DNA of 64,000 nucleotides from Nocardioides piscis (GTDB lineage: Bacteria; Actinomycetota; Actinomycetes; Propionibacteriales; Nocardioidaceae): NCBI RefSeq assembly GCF_011300215.1, contig NZ_CP049866.1:310001-374000 (forward strand), given 5' to 3'. Every line of letters begins with the position of its first letter. The stretch's first letter is position 1. The notes beneath the pieces were generated by a model. The model saw nothing but the letters and a program-made list of their open reading frames with translations. It made no database searches and was not told the DNA's origin. Below are positions 26,510-33,992 of this stretch, one piece after another. A program made the position numbers and the translations under genes.

Positions 26510-26698
26510 TCACTGGCTCCCGGGCAGCACGTGGGCATCGGCGCCCGGATAGACGAGCCCTTCGTGCCCGTCGTTCCACTTCACGACGTATGGCGGTGCG
26601 CCGTCCTCGCCGCGGACCTCGACGATCTCGCCCCGCTTGGCCGCCGTGCCGGTCCTGTTGCTCTCGGCGACCAGGGTGTCGCCCACCTGCGCGTGCAT
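26510..26698 (-). CDS. DUF1918 family small protein
   Basis: A 62-residue member of DUF1918, common in actinobacteria. The sequence begins HAQVGDTLVAES and contains RGEIVEVRGEDGAPPYVVKWNDGHEGLVYPG, the conserved core of an SH3-like barrel. Function unknown. It is one of three small barrel-like proteins in this window, with those at 16010 and 29449. Confidence 0.88.
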   Translation of the reverse strand: MHAQVGDTLVAESNRTGTAAKRGEIVEVRGEDGAPPYVVKWNDGHEGLVYPGADAHVLPGSQ

Positions 26699-26846
26699 CT
26701 CAACACCTGCCTCTTCTCGCGGACCTCTGCTCCTCCCCACGATGCTCCCGATTGCGTCCGTGGACAAGACGGACAATGGGGCTCAGTGCGTCGCGGCCTC
26801 GCCCAGGCCCATGGTCACGAAGCCGCGACGGGTGTAGGCATGGAAC

Positions 26847-27779
26847 ATGGCCGTCCTGGAAACCGCCCAGCTGCTCGCGGAGCTCGAACCCGCGGTCGCG
26901 GAGAACCTCAACCGCCACCTGGCGACCGCCGACGAGTGGATGCCGCACGAATACGTGCCCTGGAGCCTCGGGCGGGACTTCGCCGACCTCGGCGGCGACC
27001 CATGGGAGGTGGCCCAGTCCCAGCTGTCACCGATCGCCCGGACGGCGCTCGAGGTCAACCTGCTGACCGAGGACAACCTGCCCAGCTATCACCGCGAGAT
27101 CGACCGGGCCTTCGGCCGCGACAGTGCGTGGGGCACCTGGGTCAACCGATGGACCGCTGAGGAGGGACGGCACGCGTTCTGCATCCGCGACTACCTCCTC
27201 GTCACCCGGGGCGTCGATCCGGTGGAGCTGGAGCGGGCACGGATGGAGACGATGGAGATCGGCTATGACGCCATCGACAAGCCGCTGCTCAACGTCTGCG
27301 CCTACGTGTCCTTCCAGGAGCTCGCGACCCGGGTCTCGCACCGCAACACCGGGCGCTACACCGAGGAGCCCATCGCCGACAAGCTGCTCAGCCGGGTCGC
27401 CAAGGACGAGAACCTGCACATGATCTTCTATCGCAACATCGTCACCGCGGCCCTCCAGCTGGCCCCGAGCCAGACGATGCGCGCGATCACCGAGGAGGTC
27501 GTCGGCTTCCAGATGCCGGGCAACATCATCCCCGGCTTCGCCCGCAAGGCGGTCCAGATGGCGAAGGCGGGGATCTATGACCTGCGGATCCACCACGACG
27601 ACATCGTCACTCCGCTGCTGCGGCAGTGGGGAGTCTGGGAGCTCGAGGGTCTCGACGCCGACGGGGAGAAGGCGCGCGACGAGCTCGCGGAAGCCGTGGC
27701 GGCGCTGGACGGCGAGGCCACGCGGTTCGTCGAGCGGCGGGACGAGGCGGCGGCCAAGAAGGCCGCGCGCATGGGCTAG
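26847..27779 (+). CDS. Acyl-ACP desaturase (fatty acid desaturase type 2)
   Basis: A 310-residue soluble di-iron desaturase that introduces a cis double bond into acyl chains on acyl carrier protein. The iron ligands are visible in two helix pairs: EDNLPSYHREI and WTAEEGRHAF, then SFQELATRVSHRNTG and VAKDENLHMIFY. Similar to the DesA proteins of mycobacteria. The C-terminus is charged and Ala/Glu-rich. Start ATG 26847. A hairpin follows the stop codon. Confidence 0.92.
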   Translation: MAVLETAQLLAELEPAVAENLNRHLATADEWMPHEYVPWSLGRDFADLGGDPWEVAQSQLSPIARTALEVNLLTEDNLPSYHREIDRAFGRDSAWGTWVNRWTAEEGRHAFCIRDYLLVTRGVDPVELERARMETMEIGYDAIDKPLLNVCAYVSFQELATRVSHRNTGRYTEEPIADKLLSRVAKDENLHMIFYRNIVTAALQLAPSQTMRAITEEVVGFQMPGNIIPGFARKAVQMAKAGIYDLRIHHDDIVTPLLRQWGVWELEGLDADGEKARDELAEAVAALDGEATRFVERRDEAAAKKAARMG

Positions 27780-27799
27780 CCCCGGGCGTCAGCGGGGCT
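27778..27799 (+). terminator. Hairpin after the desaturase gene
   Basis: AGCCCC and GGGGCT form a perfect six-bp stem with a ten-base loop, starting on the stop codon of the desaturase gene. There is no T run, as is common in high-GC actinobacteria. Confidence 0.6.
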
Positions 27800-27926
27800 T
27801 GACCGCCTTCGAGACCGCGCTCGGTGAGCTCCAGCCGACGGCGTTCCTGGCCCGGACGGGATGGGCATCGAGAGGTCTTGCGATCCGTTCTCCTCGACCT
27901 CGCCCGGGTCTCTCACCCTCTGCAGC

Positions 27927-29165
27927 TCAGGTCCGCCTGCTGAAGAGCACCTTCCCGTGCTTGTCGAGGGAGTGCTGGAAGGCGGGGTCGTGGATCAGCG
28001 TGTGGTGCCTGGAGCAGAGCAACCTCCCCTGCTCGACGCTCGTCCCACCGCCCTTCGACCAGGCGACGTCGTGGTGGGCGTGACACAGACCGGGCGGGGC
28101 ATCACAGCCAAACGCGGTGCAGCCGCCGTCGCGCACACCCATCACGACCCGTTGGGCCTCGGAGTGGAAGCGTCGCTTGCGCCCGACGTCGAGGACCACG
28201 CTCCGCCCGCCCAGCACGACCGGGATGACCCCGGCCCTGCACGCAAGACGACGAGCCTCACCGGCACTGATCCGCCCGCCGGTGTCCAACGACGCGGCCT
28301 TGAGGCCGCCCAGCAGCGTCTCCAGCTCCATCGTCACCACCACCGTGGCCGGCACCCCGCCGGCCGACGGCACCGTGTCGGGTGGGCGGGACTCGATGTA
28401 GTCCATGAACGCGCGACCCATCCGGTGACGCGACAACACCCGCTCCCCCGGCTCGGTCGCTGGGCGGGACGTCGAGGCCAACGCCATCAGGTGCTTGCGC
28501 AACATCTCCGCGTGCAGCGTCGGCAACGTGAACCGGCCATGGCACCTCCCGTGCCCGTCGTCGCTCATCGTGAACGACGCCGCCGCCCGCGCCTCGCGCT
28601 CCTCCGCCTCCAGCCGACGCGCCTCCTCCGCATCAGCGGCCTCGGGATCGATGACCTCGAGCAGCCGCCGACCCAGGATCCGCAACGCCTTCGCGTCATG
28701 GTCACGCGCCTTGTCCAACAAGAACTCCGTCGCTGCCGGAGACACCCACTCGGCGACGTCATCGGGCAGCGCATCGACCGCGTCCACGATCACGCTCGCC
28801 TGATCGGTCAACAGACCACCCCCAGCCAACGCGTCACGGACGCAGCCGTGTCGCTCGAGAGACTCCGCCAGCCGGCGGGTGCGGTGCGCCTCGGCGCGCG
28901 TCGTCCGGGTCTCGTGGGACCACCAGCTCGTCGTCGACACGGCCCCGGTGTCGAGCCCGGTGTCGACCGTCTCGCCATGACGCAGGACCCGCATCAACAG
29001 CTCGTCCAGTTGCGCCCGCGCCCGGGTCAGGACCACCAGCGTCTCCCCCGCCTCACCCGAGCCCATCGACCACAACGGCACTTCCGCGACCGACTCGACG
29101 GCGTCGGCACACCGGCGCGCGGCGGCCGCGACCTGGTGGTCGAAGGAGTGAGGGAGCGCCGTCAT
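27927..29165 (-). CDS. DUF222/HNH endonuclease family protein
   Basis: A 412-residue protein of the actinobacterial DUF222 (13E12 repeat) family. The long helical N-terminal region (about 1-310) leads to a C-terminal HNH nuclease domain with GCDAPPGLCHAHHDVAWSKGG and LLCSRHHTLIHD, holding the Cys and His residues for metal binding. These genes occur in many copies in Nocardioides-type genomes and may be mobile, but their substrate is not known. ATG 29165 begins the conserved N-terminus. Confidence 0.9.
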   Translation of the reverse strand: MTALPHSFDHQVAAAARRCADAVESVAEVPLWSMGSGEAGETLVVLTRARAQLDELLMRVLRHGETVDTGLDTGAVSTTSWWSHETRTTRAEAHRTRRLAESLERHGCVRDALAGGGLLTDQASVIVDAVDALPDDVAEWVSPAATEFLLDKARDHDAKALRILGRRLLEVIDPEAADAEEARRLEAEEREARAAASFTMSDDGHGRCHGRFTLPTLHAEMLRKHLMALASTSRPATEPGERVLSRHRMGRAFMDYIESRPPDTVPSAGGVPATVVVTMELETLLGGLKAASLDTGGRISAGEARRLACRAGVIPVVLGGRSVVLDVGRKRRFHSEAQRVVMGVRDGGCTAFGCDAPPGLCHAHHDVAWSKGGGTSVEQGRLLCSRHHTLIHDPAFQHSLDKHGKVLFSRRT

Positions 29166-29448
29166 GAGAGCACTCTTCCAGAGCCCACCGACAACGGCCG
29201 GGGCCCTGGCGCCCCTGTCCACAAGCACGACAGAGGGCCAGTTTCTCCGTCGTTGAGCGGCCGGCGTCGTACGTGATGGGTCACCGGAACACGGCGCCGC
29301 GTCATGCTGGCGCTGGCTCGCGTGTATGCCGCCGCCCGCCGCGCTGCCATCCGTGCGAGGTCGTGCACCTAGCCACGCGCGGGGCGATCCGTCCCATTCC
29401 CGCAGATGTCGTCGGGATCAGGTCGGCGTGAGGCTGCACTCTGGTCAG

Positions 29449-29661
29449 CTACGCGCGCTCGACCTCGCTGCTCAGCTTGAGGACAGTGGTGCCGTCCTCC
29501 TGCTCGATGACGTAGGCCGGGTCACCGTCGCTCCCGTTGCGGGTGACCTGATTGCCCTTGGTCGTGCGCGTCACCTTGTCGTGGTGGACCTCGACGACTG
29601 TCCCCGTCGCCCAGGACGATCCCCACTTCCACTTGACGGTCGTGCCCGTTCGGATTCCCAT
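29449..29661 (-). CDS. DUF2945 (HVA1/Tudor-like) family small protein
   Basis: A 70-residue protein with GTTVKWKWGSSWATGTVVEVHHDKVTR and DPAYVIEQEDGTTVLKLSSEV, the signature of DUF2945, a Tudor-like barrel. The motif G-WATG-V is well conserved. Function unknown. The 283 bp between this gene and the HNH gene (29166-29448) show no gene or repeat. Confidence 0.87.
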   Translation of the reverse strand: MGIRTGTTVKWKWGSSWATGTVVEVHHDKVTRTTKGNQVTRNGSDGDPAYVIEQEDGTTVLKLSSEVERA

Positions 29662-29781
29662 GCCACCAGCATGGCATCGCTGGCCGTTCGGGTCGGCGAT
29701 GCCGACGGCCGCGCACCAGGCCCCGCCGATACCCTGCGATCGAGCAACAAGCGCAACCGATCATCACCGAGGGGGTCTCTG

Positions 29782-30195
29782 ATGGCTGCTCCTCTCGAGA
29801 GACCCATGACCCACCGGACCCCGGGCCGGTTGGCCCTTCGTGAACGCCTGGGCCGAGCCAGGACGCTGCGGTATGCCGCGGTGATTGCGGCCGCTGTGTC
29901 GATCCTGGTCGTCATCGAGCGCGTCGACGACACCAGTCGTGAGGCATGGACGTCCCAGGCCGAAGACATCGAAGCAGCACTGGACGCACGCTATGAAGAG
30001 CCCATCACCTACAAGCGCGCCTACATCCCTGCGGATCGTGGGGTTCGAGTCGCGACCGAGACGGTCATCGTCGACGGCGCCTACCACTCCGACTGCACTG
30101 CCGAGCTGGTCAAGGACAACGACGTGTTGGTCGACGCGAGACTGGTCTGCGAATCGCCCATCACCTTGACCCCCGAGCCGTCCACCGGCCCTTGA
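29782..30195 (+). CDS. Single-pass membrane protein of unknown function
   Basis: A 137-residue protein with a basic N-terminus (about 1-32), one transmembrane helix (YAAVIAAAVSILVVI, about 33-48) and an extracytoplasmic domain with two Cys residues (in YHSDCTAELV and ARLVCESP) that may pair. GAGGGGG precedes ATG 29782. No family recognised. Confidence 0.65.
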   Translation: MAAPLERPMTHRTPGRLALRERLGRARTLRYAAVIAAAVSILVVIERVDDTSREAWTSQAEDIEAALDARYEEPITYKRAYIPADRGVRVATETVIVDGAYHSDCTAELVKDNDVLVDARLVCESPITLTPEPSTGP

Positions 30196-30259
30196 GGGCG
30201 GCGTCATCGGACGCGACGACCAGCTTGCCGTTCTTCACCTTGTAGACGATGCCCTCGAA
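30161..30259 (-). pseudogene. Possible C-terminal coding remnant
   Basis: The minus strand reads a coding-like segment FEGIVYKVKNGKLVVASDD and then stops at 30161-30163. No start codon with a ribosome site precedes it, and it overlaps the end of the plus-strand gene by 35 bp. The composition is protein-like, but so short a piece may be chance. Confidence 0.2.
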
Positions 30260-30324
30260 GGTCGTGGGTGGGTGTTCGAACCTGCCCCTTCTTCGGTATT
30301 CCCCTCGACCCCGCCGAGTGGCAG

Positions 30325-30340
30325 TGTGATCTGAATCACA
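30325..30340. promoter_or_regulatory. CRP/FNR-type operator upstream of the M14 carboxypeptidase
   Basis: TGTGATCTGAATCACA is a perfect match to the TGTGA-N6-TCACA consensus bound by CRP-family regulators, including actinobacterial GlxR-type proteins. It ends 18 bases before the ATG and just upstream of the GGAGG ribosome site, so a protein bound here would probably act as a repressor or lie over the transcription start. Confidence 0.6.
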
Positions 30341-30358
30341 TCCATCTCGGAGGTTGTC

Positions 30359-33300
30359 ATGCGTCGTTTCGTGTCCGGATGCATCACTGCGGTCGTGGTC
30401 GCCGTACTAGGCGTGGGGCTGGCGCCACCTTCGTCAACGTCCCCCGGCGCTTCGGCGGCTCCCGAGGCAGAGCAGCGCCTCGACGGCTACACCGCTCGAG
30501 GCGTCACCTCCGACCAGCTCGGCAGCCTCGCCAGCCAGGGCTACGACCTCCATGAGGCGCACCCCACCGGCGACACCACACGGGTCGACCTGGTGCTCAC
30601 GGCCAAGGAGGCGCAGAAGCTTCGCGGCCAGGGCATCGACGTCCGCCTCGCCAGGGTCAAGGGCGGCAAGACGGTCCGCCAGTTCGCGGCCGCCCAGGCA
30701 GTGAACGGATACACGGTGTGGCGTTCGTACGACGAGCCCGGCGGGTTCCGTGACCAGCTCGTGGCGGCTTCCAAGACGTATCCCGGCGTCACCAAGCTGG
30801 TGAAGCTCGGCACCACCTACCAGGGGCGCGACATCCTCGCCCTCAAGGTGACCCAGGGGGCACGCGGCCGCAAGGACGGGTCCCGCCCGGCAGTCATCTT
30901 CAGCGCCACCCAGCACGCCCGTGAGTGGATTGCGCCCGAGGTCACCCGGCGCTTGATGAACACCTACCTCGAACGGTGGGCCGCCGACGACGAGGCGACG
31001 AAGAAGCTGCTCCAGGAGACCGAGCTCTGGTTCGTCCCGGTGATGAACCCCGACGGCTACGAATACACGTTCACCGACGAGCGACTGTGGCGCAAGAACC
31101 TGCGCGACAACAACGGTGACGGCGTCACGCAGGTCGGCGACGGCGTCGACCCCAACCGCAACTTCCCCTCCCACTGGGGCTACGACAACGAGGGCTCCTC
31201 GCCCATCCCGTCGAGCGAGACCTACCGCGGCCCGTCCCCGGGCTCCGAGCCGGAGTCCAAGGCGGCCATGAAGCTCTTCGAGACGGCCAAGGCAGAGTTC
31301 ATGGTCAACTACCACTCCAATGGGCGCTGGCTGCTCTACAACGACGGCTGGCAGATCGGCACCCCGACGGCCGACGACCCGATCTACTACGCCCTCTCCG
31401 GCAACCTCGACCAGCCGGCGATCAAGGACTATCACCCGGGCCTGTCGTCGGACGTCCTCTACATCACCAACGGCGAGATCGACGGCTACGCACAGGAGGC
31501 CACCGGCACCCTGGCCTGGACGCCGGAGCTCTCTCCCGGCTGCCCCGGCTGCGGCTTCGTCTTCCCCGACGACGAGCAGCTCGTGCAGGAAGAGTTCGAG
31601 CGCAACCTGCCCTTCGCCGAGTCGGTCGCCGAGTCGGCGGCCGACCCCGACGACCCGAAGTCCTCGCTCGGCATCAAGACCGAGCCCTTCTACCTGAACA
31701 GCGCGGACGCCTACAAGTCGGGCATCCCCAGCGTCCAGCTGAGCTTCACCAAGTCCTTCGGTGACCAACAGCCCGTCGCCGTACTCGCGAAGCGGAGCCT
31801 GGGTGCGGTGACCGCCAAGTGGAAGATCAACGGCGGGCCGACGCAGTCGGCGCCCACCCAGGAGTGGGCCGGCGGCGACCGGTTCGGCATGACGTCGACG
31901 CACTACCGCCAGATGCGCGGCGTGGTGACCGGGACGGAGCCGGGCAACGACGTCGAGGTGTGGTTCGAGGGTGGCGGCGAGACAAGCCCGTCCTTCACCT
32001 ATCGCGCCGTCTCGGACTCGGGCAGCGACGTGCTGGTGGTCGCGGCCGAGGACTACACGGGCGCTTCACCAGGTCCGTACGCCGGGCCGCGCTACCTCAA
32101 CTACTACCTCGAGGCACTCCAGGCGAACGGCGTGGCCGCCGACGTCTACGACGTGGACGCCCACGGCCGGGTGGCGCCCGACGCACTCGGCGTGCTGAGC
32201 CACTACGACGCGGTCATCTGGTACACCGGCGACGACGCCGTCACCCGGACGGCCGGCCGCGGCCCGGGCAACGTCGACCGGCTGGCGCTGGACGAGATGT
32301 ATGAGTTCCGCGCCTACATGAACGAGGGCGGCAAGGTGATGTACACCGGCGACCTCGCCGGCGCGCAGTACTCCGGAGCGACGGTCGGCACCCAGAGGTA
32401 CGACCCCCAGGGCGAGATCGCCTGCAACCCGCTTCCCGCCGGGGTCGACGCCCGTCGGTGCCTGGCGCTGCGCGGGTCCGGGGACGGCATGAACGACGTG
32501 CTGCAGTACTGGTTCGGTGGCTACCTCCAGGTCCCGGGCGACGGCCACGACGACAACGGGGATGTCTACGACGTCACCGGGCTCGACGATCCGTTCAGCG
32601 CGATCGACTGGAGCATGAACGGCCCCGCGTCGGCCGACAACCAGGACGCCACGTCGTCGTTCATCGCGACCAGCGGCATCCTGCCGATCGCCGAGTTCCC
32701 GCAGTTCGAGAGCTGGCCGTCAGCACGATGGGACAAGCCGGGCGGACCGTTCGAGCCGCACACCGGCCAGCAGTACGTCTACAGCCAGATCGCCGACGTG
32801 TCCTACAAGCGGCTGACCAGGACGGTCAACGTCCCGGCCGGCGGCGGGACGCTCGACTTCTGGACGTCGTACGACACCGAGATCGACTGGGACTACGTCT
32901 TCGTCGAGGCCCGCACCCCTGACGGCACCGACTGGACGACGCTGCCCGACCTCAATGGCCACACCTCCCAGGCGACCGGCCTCAGCTGCTCGTCCGGCTG
33001 GCGCGAGCTCCACCCCCAGCTCGACTACTACCAGACCCTCGACGAGGCGACGGAGACCTGCACTCCCACCGGGAAGGCCGACGGCGACTGGCACGCCGCG
33101 TCCGGCAACTCCGCCGGCTGGCAGGAGTGGAGCGTGGACCTCAGTGAATGGGCCGGTGGCCCGGTCGAGGTGTCGATCAGCTACGCGAGCGACTGGGGCA
33201 CCCAGAACCTGGGCGCCTTCATCGACGACGTGACCCTGCCCGACGGCACTAGCACGTCGTTCGAGGGCGGCGAGCTGGACGGCTGGACGGTGTCGGGCGC

Positions 33301-33481
33301 ACCCCAGGGCAGCTCGGCCAACGGCAACGACTGGATCGTCACCACTGCCGGCGGTTTCCCGGTCGGCGCCGGGATCACGACGCCCGACTCGCTCCTCCTT
33401 GGTTTCGGGTTCGAAGGGATCGCGACACCGGCAGAGCGCAACCAGGTCATGGGGAGGGCGCTGACGCACCTGCTCCCCTGA
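30359..33481 (+). CDS. Secreted M14 zinc carboxypeptidase with C-terminal beta domains
   Basis: A 1,040-residue exported protease. After the signal peptide (about 1-34) and a propeptide-like region comes the M14 domain (about 115-420). The zinc ligands are in QHAREW (His186, Glu189) and NYHSNG (His319), the substrate-binding motif is DPNRNF (264-269), and the catalytic Glu is in WTPELSP (Glu390). The rest contains an immune inhibitor A-like region (SDVLVVAAEDYTG to TLDFWTSYDTEIDWDYVFVE) and a terminal jelly-roll-like segment. It removes C-terminal residues from external peptides by family. GGAGG precedes ATG 30359, and a CRP-type site lies just upstream. Confidence 0.9.
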   Translation: MRRFVSGCITAVVVAVLGVGLAPPSSTSPGASAAPEAEQRLDGYTARGVTSDQLGSLASQGYDLHEAHPTGDTTRVDLVLTAKEAQKLRGQGIDVRLARVKGGKTVRQFAAAQAVNGYTVWRSYDEPGGFRDQLVAASKTYPGVTKLVKLGTTYQGRDILALKVTQGARGRKDGSRPAVIFSATQHAREWIAPEVTRRLMNTYLERWAADDEATKKLLQETELWFVPVMNPDGYEYTFTDERLWRKNLRDNNGDGVTQVGDGVDPNRNFPSHWGYDNEGSSPIPSSETYRGPSPGSEPESKAAMKLFETAKAEFMVNYHSNGRWLLYNDGWQIGTPTADDPIYYALSGNLDQPAIKDYHPGLSSDVLYITNGEIDGYAQEATGTLAWTPELSPGCPGCGFVFPDDEQLVQEEFERNLPFAESVAESAADPDDPKSSLGIKTEPFYLNSADAYKSGIPSVQLSFTKSFGDQQPVAVLAKRSLGAVTAKWKINGGPTQSAPTQEWAGGDRFGMTSTHYRQMRGVVTGTEPGNDVEVWFEGGGETSPSFTYRAVSDSGSDVLVVAAEDYTGASPGPYAGPRYLNYYLEALQANGVAADVYDVDAHGRVAPDALGVLSHYDAVIWYTGDDAVTRTAGRGPGNVDRLALDEMYEFRAYMNEGGKVMYTGDLAGAQYSGATVGTQRYDPQGEIACNPLPAGVDARRCLALRGSGDGMNDVLQYWFGGYLQVPGDGHDDNGDVYDVTGLDDPFSAIDWSMNGPASADNQDATSSFIATSGILPIAEFPQFESWPSARWDKPGGPFEPHTGQQYVYSQIADVSYKRLTRTVNVPAGGGTLDFWTSYDTEIDWDYVFVEARTPDGTDWTTLPDLNGHTSQATGLSCSSGWRELHPQLDYYQTLDEATETCTPTGKADGDWHAASGNSAGWQEWSVDLSEWAGGPVEVSISYASDWGTQNLGAFIDDVTLPDGTSTSFEGGELDGWTVSGAPQGSSANGNDWIVTTAGGFPVGAGITTPDSLLLGFGFEGIATPAERNQVMGRALTHLLP

Positions 33482-33989
33482 GATGTCCGAGCGCACCAGT
33501 CAACCCCAGTCGCCTGGCAACCTCGTCGCCGCCCACGCGCCGGACCGTGTCGGGGTCCCCGATCACTACGAGCACGTCGGTCGCTCGCGACATCCCGACA
33601 TACAACCTCTCGCGTGCCCGGTCACGAGCACCGTCCTCGTTCAGGCACAGCACGACGGCCCGACGCTCGAGGCCCTTGCAGCCGAGGACGTGGCCATAGA
33701 AGACGTCGTCGTCCCAATAGGTGCTCCAGTAGCCCTCCTGGTCGTGGAACTCGGTGTGCTCGACCTGCACCGGGTGTCGATGGCCGGTCGTGAGCAGGGC
33801 GATGTTGCGCGGCTCCCAACCGTCTTCCAGGAGCCGGTCCACCTCGTCGTCGGCAGCGCCGATCGCCTCGGCCATGGACGACTTCACGAACCGGACAGCA
33901 GGCCCATCGCCACCTCGTGAATACATCCGGCTCGGCGCGAGGGGCCGAACGACTCATGGATCTGCCTGGTGTTGCGCAGGTTCAGATCA
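33447..33989 (-). pseudogene. C-terminal remnant of a UvrD-like superfamily I helicase
   Basis: Only the last 180 residues of a helicase are present. The reading starts with LNLRNTRQIHESFGP, changes frame at the G run 33941-33944 (one missing base), and continues with SRMYSRGG, then GHVLGCKGLERRAVVLCLNE and RERLYVGMSRATDVLVVIGDP, the final helicase motifs V-VI. The ATPase part with Walker A and B is absent, and the nrdJ 3' end lies where it should be. It overlaps the convergent carboxypeptidase by 35 bp. It is 5'-truncated, so it is a decayed gene even if the frameshift is a sequencing error. Confidence 0.75.
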
Positions 33990-33992
33990 TCA

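Noticed and set aside
29166..29448. Small readings between the HNH gene and the DUF2945 gene
   Set aside because: No ribosome site, poor codon use, and overlap with neighbours in other frames.
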